From: Microtetraspora glauca
GTDB lineage: Bacteria > Actinomycetota > Actinomycetes > Streptosporangiales > Streptosporangiaceae
Direction of reading: 5' to 3'
Length of the DNA: 64,000 nucleotides
Assembly: GCA_001570385.1 (NCBI GenBank)
Contig: BBYL01000007.1
Span: 62,001-126,000, forward strand
Part shown: one piece after another, positions 51,935-61,900 of the stretch
Position numbering within the stretch: the stretch's first letter is position 1
How the letters are laid out: each line of letters opens with the position of its first letter
Notes under the pieces: model-generated
Databases searched by the model: none
Seen by the model: the letters and a program-made list of their open reading frames with translations, nothing else
What the model was told of the DNA's origin: nothing
Position numbers and translations under genes: made by a program

Positions 51935-53263
51935 GTGGGAAGTGAGGATCTGAACAGGTTCGCCGTCCTCATCCGTGACCGGCTACGGCTGCGCGAGGGC
52001 GGCGAGTCGCCCAGCCGCAGGCTCGCCGGGGCGCTGAACGACCTCGTCGAGCTCGGTGTTCTGGCCCCCGGCGGAAGGCTGCCGTCCGAACGCGAACTCG
52101 CCCGGATCGTCGGCCTGAGCCGCGGCACGGTCGCCGCCGCCCTCAAAGCCCTGTGCGATGAGGGGCTCTGCGAGCGCCGCCACGGCAGCGGCACATACCT
52201 GCGCGAGACGGCTCCGGCGGGCACGCACTCCTTCTCGGGGCTGCTACGCGCGGGCGCCGTCCTCGCCGACCTGTCGACTTCCGTCGTACCCGACCCCTCG
52301 CATCTGACCCTGCCCCCGCTCGAGGTGGCCGACCTCCTGCGCACACCCAGCGGTCACGGGTACGACGCCAAAGGCGACCCCTTTCTGCGCGCGCTGCTGG
52401 GCGGGGACGTCGTGATCACTGGCGGGGCACAGCAGGGCATCTATCTGGCCGCCAGGGTCCTTTTGCGGCCGGGGGACAGGGTGCTGGTCGAGGATCCGAC
52501 GTACGGCGGTGCGCTCACGGTCTTCAAGCGGGCGGGGGCCCACGCCGTGCCCGTCGACCTGACAGACCCGCAGGCGGTCCGCGCGGCAATCGACCTGTAC
52601 AGGCCCGAACTCGTCTACGTCGTCAGCGTCAACAACCCCACGGGCGCGGTCCCCGACCTGCGGCACGTCGCCGACCTCGCACGTGCCGAGGACCTCGTGA
52701 TCCTCGAGGACAGGACGCTCAGCGAGTTGGTGTACGAGGGCGCCTCCCCGGCGCCACTCGCGGCCGGTCACCCGCACGGCACGGTCACCGTGGGCTCACT
52801 GTCCAAGGTGTTGTGGGGTGGGCTGCGGGTCGGCTGGTTGCGCGCGCCCGAGCCGCTGCTGGCCCGGCTGGCCGAGGCCAAGCAGGACACCGATCTGGCC
52901 ACGAGCGCCGTCTCCCAGCGTCTGGCGGCCGAACTGCTCGAACGCAACACCATCGCCCCCTGGCGAGCCGAGCTGGCCGGCCGCCGTGATCACCTCGCCG
53001 CGGCGCTCGCCGCCGCGCTGCCGGAATGGACCTGGGAACCGCCGCGCGGAGGGCTGTCGCTGTGGGTCCGCCTGCCCTGTGTCGACACCGACCGCTTCGC
53101 CGCGCTCGCTCGCCGATACGGTGTCGCCGTCGCCCCCGGCTCGCTCTTCTCCGCCGACGGCCGCCATCGCGACCGCCTGCGCCTCAGCTTCGCGCTCCCG
53201 CCCCCGCTACTCGACCAGGCCGTCACGGGTCTCGTCGGCGCCTGGCGAGATCGCAGCCAGTAG
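51935..53263 (+). CDS. MocR-type regulator (GntR helix-turn-helix fused to aminotransferase)
   Basis: A 442-residue MocR protein. The winged helix (about 15-90) has LAPGGRLPSERELARIVGLSR and ERRHGSGTYL. The fold-type I aminotransferase-like domain has VEDPTYGGAL, NNPTGAVPD and the PLP Lys in GSLSKVLWGGLR. GTG at 51935 is very close to the ATAGCC box, so the mRNA may be leaderless. The PLP domain senses an amino compound rather than catalysing. Probably regulates the divergent aminotransferase. Confidence 0.88.
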   Translation: MGSEDLNRFAVLIRDRLRLREGGESPSRRLAGALNDLVELGVLAPGGRLPSERELARIVGLSRGTVAAALKALCDEGLCERRHGSGTYLRETAPAGTHSFSGLLRAGAVLADLSTSVVPDPSHLTLPPLEVADLLRTPSGHGYDAKGDPFLRALLGGDVVITGGAQQGIYLAARVLLRPGDRVLVEDPTYGGALTVFKRAGAHAVPVDLTDPQAVRAAIDLYRPELVYVVSVNNPTGAVPDLRHVADLARAEDLVILEDRTLSELVYEGASPAPLAAGHPHGTVTVGSLSKVLWGGLRVGWLRAPEPLLARLAEAKQDTDLATSAVSQRLAAELLERNTIAPWRAELAGRRDHLAAALAAALPEWTWEPPRGGLSLWVRLPCVDTDRFAALARRYGVAVAPGSLFSADGRHRDRLRLSFALPPPLLDQAVTGLVGAWRDRSQ

Positions 53264-53539
53264 GGCTCAGCAGGCTTTTGCGCTCATTGTTCCTCCGAGG
53301 CCGTCACCTGGGAGACGCGGCGGCTCGGATGCGGTCCTCACCGCGTGCGCGGCGGCGGTGCCGTAACTCCAGACGGCGAGTTGACCGCGCCGGGCCTCAC
53401 CTGGGCGCCTGAGTCGTAGGCGGGCGTCCACGCATCGGGCGGCAAGGTCAGGATCGCCTGCTGCTCACGGTTGAGAAGGCGCGTCCCCAGGCGAACAAGC
53501 GGTGGACCAATTCGGGGGAGACCCACGACTCCCGGGGCT

Positions 53540-53650
53540 GAAGCACCGGGCCAAGGACGACACCCGGGAGATCCCGATCCCGCGCGTCCTGGTGGCCATC
53601 TTGCGGGCACACATCGACCGGTACGGCGTGGCCGAAGACGGTGCCTGTTC
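53540..53650 (+). pseudogene. Tyrosine recombinase (integrase) fragment
   Basis: One frame reads GLKHRAKDDTREIPIPRVLV followed by AILRAHIDRYGVAEDG, like the strand-helix segment (KTxxSxRxIPIP) that precedes the catalytic His-x-x-Arg of phage-type integrases. Neither the active-site Arg block nor the Tyr is found. Confidence 0.5.
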
Positions 53651-53799
53651 CGTACCTCCAAGGGGCCTGGCTGGATGCCCAGCGCGGACAGATGATCTAC
53701 CTCGGCCACAGCCCTGACGTACTGCTGGAGCAGCGTGGGCCGGTGCTGCGTCTCTGGCAGGACGAGGACCAGCTTCGTCCAGGAGAACTTCCGGCTTAT

Positions 53800-53984
53800 C
53801 CGAGCAGCACATCGATATCCCATGCGACGCCCTGCCCGACCTTCTCCAGGGCGTTCAGCAGGACCTCGCCGGCTTCCTGCTCGCACTGCGGGAGTGGGCA
53901 CAGGGCATCGTTCCCGGCCTGGCCGATCAGCTGGTTCTCGCGGTGGACCGACGCTTGCAGATCAGTGCTCCCCTCGACGCCTGA
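53800..53984 (+). pseudogene. Unidentified gene 3' fragment
   Basis: A coherent frame (SEQHIDIPCDALPDLLQGVQ, then LAGFLLALREWAQGIVPG) ends in a TGA at 53982-53984. It has no start. Family unknown. Confidence 0.35.
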
Positions 53985-54160
53985 GGCACGGAGCGCCTTT
54001 GCTATTTCGGCGAACGACCTGCGGAAAGGCGTTCAAGATCGTCCCCAATATGTCCCGCGATCATTGACCTACGGCTGCATATGACGGCACTCGGCTGCAT
54101 GCGATCGCTAAGAGGAGCCGCGCTGAGCCCCAGGTCAGAGGCAAAGCGGCTGTTCGAAGA

Positions 54161-54196
54161 TGTGCCCCCGGCAGGATTCGAACCTAATGACTTTCC
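54161..54196 (-). tRNA. tRNA 3' fragment, probable attachment-site scar
   Basis: On the minus strand the sequence GGTTCGAATCCTGCCGGGGG is a T-loop, T-stem 3' strand and acceptor 3' strand of a tRNA. The 5' T-stem strand is already mismatched and no D or anticodon arm follows upstream, so it is not a working gene. tRNA 3' ends are standard att sites of integrative elements, and an integrase scrap lies 0.5 kb away. Confidence 0.55.
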
Positions 54197-54427
54197 AAGC
54201 CCCCTCAGCAGGCGCCCGAGGGCAGCCCCGGTTCCACCAAGATCGTGCCGTGAGCCAGTCACAGGAGCCACCGCCCACTCATGCCGGGGCCGAGCCCTTA
54301 CGCAGTGCGCGGGCCTGTGGCCGGCTGGGGTCACGAACTGCTGATCGGATGTCGAGCCGTCGAGCTCTTTCACTAGGGCGTGGCGTGCCCCTGCAAGGCT
54401 CACCAGGGCAAACACTACGAAGGAGAG

Positions 54428-55670
54428 ATGTTGACGACGGTCACATGCGGGATCGACTGGGCGGAAAAGCATCATGACGTCGCCCTGGTCGACGAGACCG
54501 GCAAGCTGGTAGCCAAGCGCCGTATCAGCGACGACGTCGACGGCTGGCGAGCACTGATCGAGCTGCTGGCCGAGCACGGCGACCGCCCCGAAACCCCGAT
54601 CCCCGTCGCGATCGAGACCAGCCGCGGCCTGCTCGTGTCGTGCCTGCGCGCCACCGGCCGCGAGGTCTACGCGATCAACCCGCTGGCCGTCGCCCGCTAC
54701 CGCGAACGCCACACCGTCGCGCGGTCGAAGTCCGACCACGCCGACGCCTTCACCCTGGCCAACATCCTGCGTGTCGACGCCGACCACCACCAGCCGCTGC
54801 CTGATGACTCCGAGCTGGTGCAGGCGGTTGCCGTGCTGGCGCGGGCTCAGCAGGACGCTGTCTGGAACCGCCAGCAGTTGGCCAACCAGCTGCGCTCCCT
54901 GCTGCGCGAGTACTTCCCGGCCGCGCTGAAGGCCTTCCAGGTCAAGAACATCGGCCTGACCTCCCGGGAAGCTCGCGCCGTCTTGCAGGCTGCTCCCACA
55001 CCGGCCGCAGCCACCAAGCTCACCAGCCGCCGCCTGCAGGCGCTCCTGCGCGCCTCCGGCCGGCAGCACAACATCGAGGCATGGGCCGACAAGCTCCAGG
55101 AACACTTTCGCGAATAGCAGCTTCGCCAGCTTCCGCTCGTCGAGGAAGCCCTCGGCCGCCAGGCTCAAGCCCTCCTGCTGCAGCTGGACGCGGCTTGTCG
55201 CGCCGCCGACGAGCTCGCCGAGGCCGCCAGCGAGGTCTTCGCCCAGCACCCGGACGCCGCCATCATCACCAGCTTCCCGGCCCTGGCCGACCTCACTGGC
55301 GCCCGTGTGCTCGCCGAGATCGGCGACGACCGCACCCGCTTCGCCGACGCCCGCGCGCTCAAGGCCTATGCCGGATCGGCACCGATCACCCGCGCCTCCG
55401 GCAAGAGCTTGGTCGTCCACCACCGCAAGGTGAAGAACCAACGCCTGGCCGCCGTCGGCTACGTCTGGGCCTTCGCTTCCCTGCGAGCTCCCGGTCCCAG
55501 TGCCCACTACGACCGTCGGCGGGCCCCAAGGCGATCGGCACTCCAGCGCGCTACGCAACACGTTCAACCGGATGCTCGGATGCCTCCATCACTGCCTGCA
55601 CAAGGGCGTTCCCTACGCTGAACAGGTGGCTTTCCCTCCACGCCAGGACGGCGGTCAGGCTGCGGCATGA
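54428..55670 (+). pseudogene. IS110-family transposase, inactivated
   Basis: Starts MLTTVTCGIDWAEKHHDVA (first catalytic Asp) after AGGAGAG, continues with AIETSRGLL and SKSDHADAFTLAN, then meets an in-frame TAG at 55115-55117. Reading continues in frame (QLRQLPLVEEALG, SFPALADLTGARVLAEIGDD, GSAPITRASGKS) until a frameshift near 55530. The true end (RHSSALRNTFNRMLGCLHH) follows in another frame to about 55670. Two lesions, so dead. Confidence 0.8.
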
Positions 55671-55731
55671 GAGCGTGACGGCCGCTCGAAGTCGAGCGAA
55701 TTCCGTCATCGGCCCATGCGATCATCCCCCC

Positions 55732-56297
55732 ATGTCACGTGCAGAGCTGGTCGCGCACTACCAGCGCCTTCTCGATGTCGACCAACGGCTCGACGTCGCC
55801 ATGTCCTGGACTGTCATCCAGCCACTCGATGAACCGATGGACATCATGGAGGTGGCCGAGTTGATCGGTGGCCCCGACCGGAGCTCCAGGAGAGGAACAC
55901 GGACGAACCTGCCGTGTTCATCGACGAAGTGCGCCCGTCGATCATGATCATTGATCTGGAGGGCGGGCTTTTCTCGCCGTATGAGCCCACGCCATTGGAG
56001 CGTCTCAGTGTCGGCGCTCGTGTATGGCACCTGGAATGGAACGTCAATGGGCATGCATGTCTGGGCTACGCCGCTGATGGGCGCCTACGTCTCACGATGC
56101 CGAGGCTCGATCCACGCGAGGCTCAAGGTCCGAACCCGCGTGCTTTGGATCACCTTCTCCGTCTATTGCCAGAGCCGTTCACCCGGTTGTCGCGCGCGAG
56201 CGCCATGGCCCTCGTCCAGCTGGACAGCGGTGCTCACCTGGACTTGGACTGGCTGGACACTCCCCAGCAAGCTCTGGTCTTCGGCGCAAGGGATTGA
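55732..56297 (+). pseudogene. DUF6461-like hypothetical gene with frameshift
   Basis: ATG at 55732 begins MSRAELVAHYQRLLDVDQRL. The frame changes near 55885, after ELIGGPDR. The continuation, DEPAVFIDEVRPSIMIIDLE, then LERLSVGARVWHLEWNVNG and FTRLSRAS, resembles the end of DUF6461 proteins. Two overlapping small genes cannot be ruled out, but the halves fit one protein of about 188 residues. Confidence 0.5.
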
Positions 56298-56382
56298 CAC
56301 CTTAGGCAGATCGGATGTCTGCGGCACCCGCTTTAGTCTCCAATCTCCCCCTGGTGGAGGAGGCCGTTCGGGCCTGAAAATC

Positions 56383-56536
56383 GGGGTGGTTGCTCGCTGA
56401 CGTCGTATCTCCTTGGTCGTTCAGGCCGTGCTTTAGTCGGACGCCGGGAGCCGCGTCTGTGGGCCTTTCACTGTTGCTTCGAGCACGCGGATCAGATTCG
56501 CTACCGTCCCCTGCGGCTCCCGCGGGCAACCACCCC
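56383..56536 (+). ncRNA. Candidate IS110 bridge RNA region
   Basis: IS110 elements encode a bridge RNA in the noncoding stretch before the transposase. Here GGGGTGGTTGC (56383-56393) and GCAACCACCCC (56526-56536) are perfect 11-bp complements enclosing 132 bases. Both lie just before the transposase start. Exact ends are inferred from this pairing only. Confidence 0.45.
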
Positions 56537-56562
56537 AGTTCCCCCGGTGGTAAGGAGGCCCG

Positions 56563-57831
56563 ATGCTCGCCCATACCCACGACACCGAAGAGATCATCGA
56601 AAGGGTCGCCGCGCTGGACGTCGGCAAGGCCACCCTGGTGTGCTGCGCCCGCGTCCCCGACGACAAGAAGCCGGGCAGGCGACTGCAGGAGGTGCAGACG
56701 TACGCGACGATGACGCGGTTGCTGCTGTCGATGAGCGATCGGCTGCACTGCCTGGGCATCACCCGTGTGGTGATGGAGGCCACCTCCGACTACTGGAAGC
56801 CCGTGTTCTACCTGCTTGAGGCCCAAGGGTTCGAGGTCTGGCTGGTCAACGCCCGCGACGTCAAGCACCTTCCCGGCCGCCCGAAGACCGACAAGTTGGA
56901 CGCGGTCTGGCTGGCCAAGGTCGCCGAGCGCCAGATGCTGCGGCCAAGCTTCGTGCCGCCGCCGGCGATCCGGCTGCTGCGCGACCTGACCCGCTACCGG
57001 GTGGACCTGGTGGAGGCCCGCACCGCCGAGAAGCAGCGGGTGGAAAAGCTCCTGGAGGACGCGCAGATCAAGCTGAGCGTAGTGGCCTCCGACATCTTCG
57101 GTGTCTCTGGCCGCGCCATGATGGCCGCCCTTATCAGAGGAGAGCGCAACCCGAAGACGCTGGCGCAGCTGGCGCGCTCCAGCCTGCGCGGCAAGATCCC
57201 CGCGTTGGAGGAGGCCTTCACCGGCCGCTTCTCCGACCACCACGCGTTCCTGCTGGCCACGATGCTAGCCCGAGTCGATGCGATCAACACCGACATCGCC
57301 GCCCTCGATCAGAAGATCACCCAACAGATCGCCCCGTTTACTGCGGCGGTCGAGCGTCTGGTTGAGGTTCCCGGCATTGGTCTGACCGCCGCACATGCGA
57401 TCATCGCCGAGATCGGCCTGGACATGAGCCGCTTCCCCACCGCCGCGCACCTGACCTCCTGGGCGCGGTTCGCCCCCACGGTCAAAGAGTCCGCCGGCAA
57501 GCGAAAAGGGAAGAACACCACCGGACACGGTAACCGCTACCTGGCCCGCACCCTCGGCGAAGCCGCGGTCGTCGTCGGCCGCACCGACACCTTCCTCGGC
57601 GAGCGCTACCGCAGGATCGTCCGACGCAAGGGAAAGAAGCGGGCCATCGTCGCGGTCGGCCGCTCCATCCTGGTCATCATCTGGCACCTGCTGTCCGACC
57701 CCGATGCACATTTCGTTGATCTCGGCGCCGACTTCTACACCCGGCGCACCAACCCCGACCGCAGAAAGCGCAACCACATCCGCGAGCTCGAAGCCCTCGG
57801 CTACCGCGTCACCCTCGAACCGGCTGCGTGA
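56563..57831 (+). CDS. IS110-family transposase (intact)
   Basis: A 422-residue DEDD transposase. Catalytic acids are at Asp19 (LDVGK), Glu72 (VMEATSDYW), Asp110 and Asp113 (PKTDKLDAVWLAK). The C-terminal part has VEVPGIGLTAAHAIIAEIG, then ARFAPTVKESAGKRKGK with the conserved Ser. AAGGAGG precedes the ATG. Uninterrupted, so possibly active. It is only distantly similar to the dead IS110 copy 0.9 kb upstream. Confidence 0.9.
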   Translation: MLAHTHDTEEIIERVAALDVGKATLVCCARVPDDKKPGRRLQEVQTYATMTRLLLSMSDRLHCLGITRVVMEATSDYWKPVFYLLEAQGFEVWLVNARDVKHLPGRPKTDKLDAVWLAKVAERQMLRPSFVPPPAIRLLRDLTRYRVDLVEARTAEKQRVEKLLEDAQIKLSVVASDIFGVSGRAMMAALIRGERNPKTLAQLARSSLRGKIPALEEAFTGRFSDHHAFLLATMLARVDAINTDIAALDQKITQQIAPFTAAVERLVEVPGIGLTAAHAIIAEIGLDMSRFPTAAHLTSWARFAPTVKESAGKRKGKNTTGHGNRYLARTLGEAAVVVGRTDTFLGERYRRIVRRKGKKRAIVAVGRSILVIIWHLLSDPDAHFVDLGADFYTRRTNPDRRKRNHIRELEALGYRVTLEPAA

Positions 57832-58362
57832 CTATCGCGGTCTGCGCGCCCCTGCTCCGCATCACCACGTGAGGTTCGCTGCCGCGTGCCTGGTGAATGT
57901 CTGATTTTCGGATCAGGAGAGCGGTGGCTGCATAGCGGCCCTGTATAGCGGGAGCTGCAAAGATGCACCTTACAGTTCACGCTTGCTTCAAGATCATCCC
58001 GTGCATGTCCCGTGCTCGGCGAGGCTCATCGCCAAGCCGGAGCGCTTCACTACTATGAGCTGTGCCAGGCAGGAGGACCTCGGTTCATCCGCGGGACGAT
58101 CCGAAAGGCATGCCGAACGATGGTGAGCGAAACGATCTGGATGCCATCTGCGAAGGCGGTTCGGCTCTAGGGACTCCTCCTCGGCGATAAAGCCGGCTGA
58201 CAAACCTGCGAGCTCAGAAAAGGCTCAGAGCACATGTCAACCAAGCGGAGCCGAGCATCTCGCCCGAGTTCATCTCCTCTCTCGAGAACGGTATGCGATA
58301 CGCCAGGCCACGGGTATAGCGGGCGGCTGAATGGGGCTCTTCAATTTTGAGGGGATGCTCAC

Positions 58363-58635
58363 CCTCATGCCGCTGACTTGATCACGTTGTGTGTGAAGCG
58401 CCAGTGCACCAGCGGCCAGCCCAGCTTGTACTCGCGGCATACCGCGGCGACCGAGCGGCTTTCGGCGACCTGGCGAGCCACAGCCCGGCACAGCCCAGCC
58501 GGTCACCCGCGCCCTGGGCGGGATCTCGGTCGTGGATTCGGTGAAGGCCTTGCGGGGGCACAGTGTCTCGCGGGCTCCTGCTGTCAGGTCACGCCCGGGC
58601 ATTTCGTCAAGATCGAAGAGCCCTGAATGGTGCAC
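58363..58635 (-). pseudogene. ISL3-type transposase fragment
   Basis: One frame gives CPRKAFTESTTEIPPRARVTG, cut here after the Cys-rich N-terminal part, and after a frameshift CRAVARQVAESRSVAAVCRE and LGWPLVHWRF. This order (CPxxxFTE, PPRARxT, WxxxH) is that of ISL3 N-terminal zinc/HTH regions. The catalytic domain is missing. Confidence 0.6.
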
Positions 58636-58687
58636 GTGAAGTGGGTCGGATGCGGTTCCTTATATCAGCCGAAACGCTATACGCAAT

Positions 58688-58701
58688 GTGATATTTATCA
58701 C
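58688..58701. promoter_or_regulatory. Perfect palindrome upstream of RHS gene
   Basis: GTGATA-TT-TATCAC is fully symmetric and AT-rich, 216 bases before the RHS start. A candidate repressor site or promoter element. Confidence 0.4.
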
Positions 58702-58916
58702 CCCTTGTGTCGAGGGTGTGCCCGCCTCGCCTGCGATGTGCCTGAACGCAAGCTGTGAGCACCCCGACCACTTCCTGTGTAACTGTCTGCAATTGGATCG
58801 CTGCAAATCAGATCTTGAAGATTCGGCGTCAAGAAGCGCATGCTCCAAACTGATCATCTTTATCTGTGCTTTAGGCGCGAGCGGTTCAAAGTACTGCCGC
58901 CCGCTTCGCAGGGAAT

Positions 58917-61900
58917 GTGGAGGCTGCGGCGGTGCAGGTTTCGCGTGGTTGGACGGCACGTTATGGCCGATCAAGGTCTAGAGCGTTTCAGGTCTTCATC
59001 GGAGTGAGCGTTGCTCTTGGGCTGTTCGTGTCGGGGATCGGTGTTCCTGATGGTCTAGTACAGCGAGCTGCTGCCGAGGTGTCGTCCGCCGAGCCAGAGC
59101 GCAGCGTTGAGGGACGCCCGATTGATCCCAAGTCGTCGCCCAAGGGTGCCGAGGACGTAAAGATACAGGTCAAGAACGTCAAGCCGGTATGGCCCAAAGC
59201 CGGCTCCGGGCGCGTGGATCTTTCCAAGGGCAAGGACGCCGTGGCGCTCGCCGGGCTTCCCGTATCAGTAGCTCCCGTCGAAGCCGATCTTGGGAGCGCC
59301 GGTTCGAAGCCTAAGGTCGCTCCGCAGGAGTCCCCGGCTGCGGTGCAGGTGGAGACGTTCGACAACACGGTGGCCAACCGGCTCGGCGGAGTCGGGATCG
59401 TGGTACGGCTGACACGCGGCGACGGCGGCACCAATGCCGCTTCTGTGAAGATTATCCTGGACTACTCTCCGTTCCGGGACGCCTACCCGGGAGGCTTCGC
59501 TTCGCGGCTCACGTTGATTGAGATGCCCGGATGCATGCTTGAAGATAAGCCGTCCGAGCAGTGCTTAAACGAGGCCGTGAAGAAGACAAAAGAGCTACCA
59601 GTCATCAACGATGTCACCAACGGCAAGCTGACGGCTGTCGCGAACGTCGCCCCTGCAGCCGCTGATGGATCGACTTCTCAGGACGCGTCGGTGTACGCGC
59701 TGGCCAGCTCGGCCTCGTCGACATCGTCAGATTCCACAGGGTCGTTCGCGGCAACCGACCTCAAACCGTCCGGAACATGGCAGGTCGGTCTGTCGGGTGG
59801 TGCTTTCACCTACAGCGTGCCGATTCCGGCGGCGCCGCCGCCTGGGGGTTCGGCGCCGACGATGACGTTGAATTACTCGTCATCGTCGGTGGATTCGCTA
59901 ACCGGCTACACGAACAACCAGGCCTCGTGGGCCGGTATGGGATGGGACCTGTCTCCCGGATTCATCGAGCAGAGTTTCTGGAACTGCTCCTTCTCCCTGC
60001 TGATCAAATGCTGGAGTTCCCCAGACGATCTCACCTTGTCGGTCGCCGGACGGTCCTCACGGATCGTTAAGGACGCTACATCCGGAGAGTGGGAGACCGT
60101 AGAGGATTTCGGCTGGCAGATCGAGAAGGTGACAGCCGCTGGTGATTCAGGGCAGCCGTACTGGCGAATCACTACGCAGGAGGGCACGATCTACCGTTTC
60201 GGATACCGACGGGATTCCTCCTGGCAGATGCCGTACATCGGGGATGACGCGGGCGAACCATGCAATGACAAATATTCTTCAGGGGGAGTGACCACTGCGT
60301 CGTTCTGCATGGCCCCCTACCGATGGTGGCTGGATCGTGAGATCGATCCGAAATCGAATGTCACTGACTACTTCTACAACCGCGAACAGAACAACTATTG
60401 CCCATTGCCGGCAAACTGCATGTCCACGCCCTTGACCTACGACCGAGGCGGCACGCTGTCACGAGTCGAGTACGGCAGTAACCTCAACGTCGCGGGATCA
60501 GTGCCAACGGGCCGGATCAGCTTCAACTCGGTGAATCGCGGGACACCGCCGCAAGGGGTCACCAACTGGCAGGACGACACGCCGAAGGACCTGATGTGCG
60601 GACCGGATGGCGGATCCTGCACAAGCATCACCAAACTGTCGTTCTTCAACACCAAGCGCCTGGACAGGATCGTTGCCTCCGCCTGGAACCCCGCCACGAG
60701 TTCATGGGACGACGTGACACGGCTGGAGTTGCGGTACGACTGGGTCGCGACCGACTGCGTCGGAGGCAGCAACCCCACATGTGTCGGTAAGTACGTGCTC
60801 TGGCTGGACGGCATTCGCAAGGTGGGCACGGCCGGGGGCGGCCCCGCCATCGCGATGCCGCCAATCGGGTTCGACGCGACCTTGCTGGACAATCGCAAGG
60901 ACTACCAGGCCTTTAGCACTGACAAACCGAGGCTGATGATGCCGAGGCTCTCGGCGATCAAGAACGAGCTAGGCGGCAGAACAGAGGTGACCTACGGTCA
61001 GCCGTCCGGCTGCCAGATTTCAAGCGAGACGTCGGCAACCAGCCGTGACGACGAAGGAAATGACTGCTACTGGACATTCGAACAGGCCTACAACGACTCG
61101 GTGACCGGCCCGCATGTGGTCGGTGCGGTGTGGAACAAGTGGATGGTCACCAAGGTCATCGAACGAGACTTGGTCGCAGGATCCCCCGACATGGTCACTC
61201 AGTACCAGTACCTGGGAACTCCCGGGTGGGCTCGTGAGGCGACCTACAGCATTCCGCCCGCGCACTGCTGGTTCGGCACCCTGACGAACTGCAGGGGATG
61301 GGGCGGGGAGTGGACGGAATTCCGCGGCTACCCGACCGTACGGGTCCTGAAGGGCTCCGGCGGAGATCCGGCCGACTATAGCGTCACGACGACGTCATAC
61401 TACCGCGGCCTATATGAGGACACTCTTGCCAACGGCACCCCCAAGCAGACGCAGGTAACCGATTTCGACGGTCGAGCCTACGATGATCTTCGGGTGCTGT
61501 CGGGTAAGACGTTGCAGGAGCAAACCTGGAGCGTTTCCTCTATGACCAGCCCGACGCCAGTGTGCACATACCCGGCGTGGAAATCCGGCAGCTATTCTCA
61601 GGGCTCGCGCGTGTCTTACAACGGCCACCATTGGGAGGCGCAAATAGCGACTACTTTTCCTCCTGCCGCCCCACGATGGGAAGATCTCGGCGCGTGCCCC
61701 CTTGGGGGAACCTCCCCTAAGACCTACGCCGAAGAAGCGGGAACCCGCTATGAGTATGAGAATGCTGTAACTGGTAATGGCCCAGGAATCGCTGACCCGC
61801 ACTTGGTGAACACCACTCGCCAAGTGGCCCGGGAAAAGGTCTCCTCCGGTTGGCGGTACGCCGAGACCAAGACCGAGTACAACGCCGACGGCCTACCGAT

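Larger units (their letters stand above)
53264..54427. other. Gene-poor degraded segment
   Basis: Contains an integrase scrap (about 53540-53650), an unidentified reading-frame fragment (53800-53984), and a tRNA 3' fragment (54161-54196). Nothing intact. Confidence 0.6.
57832..58916. other. Gene-poor region between IS110 and RHS gene
   Basis: About 1.1 kb, less GC-rich than the rest. Holds an ISL3-type scrap (58363-58635) and an operator-like palindrome (58688-58701). A plus-strand frame near 58012-58170 (RFIRGTIRKACRTMVSET) looks faintly gene-like but is unassigned. Confidence 0.5.
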
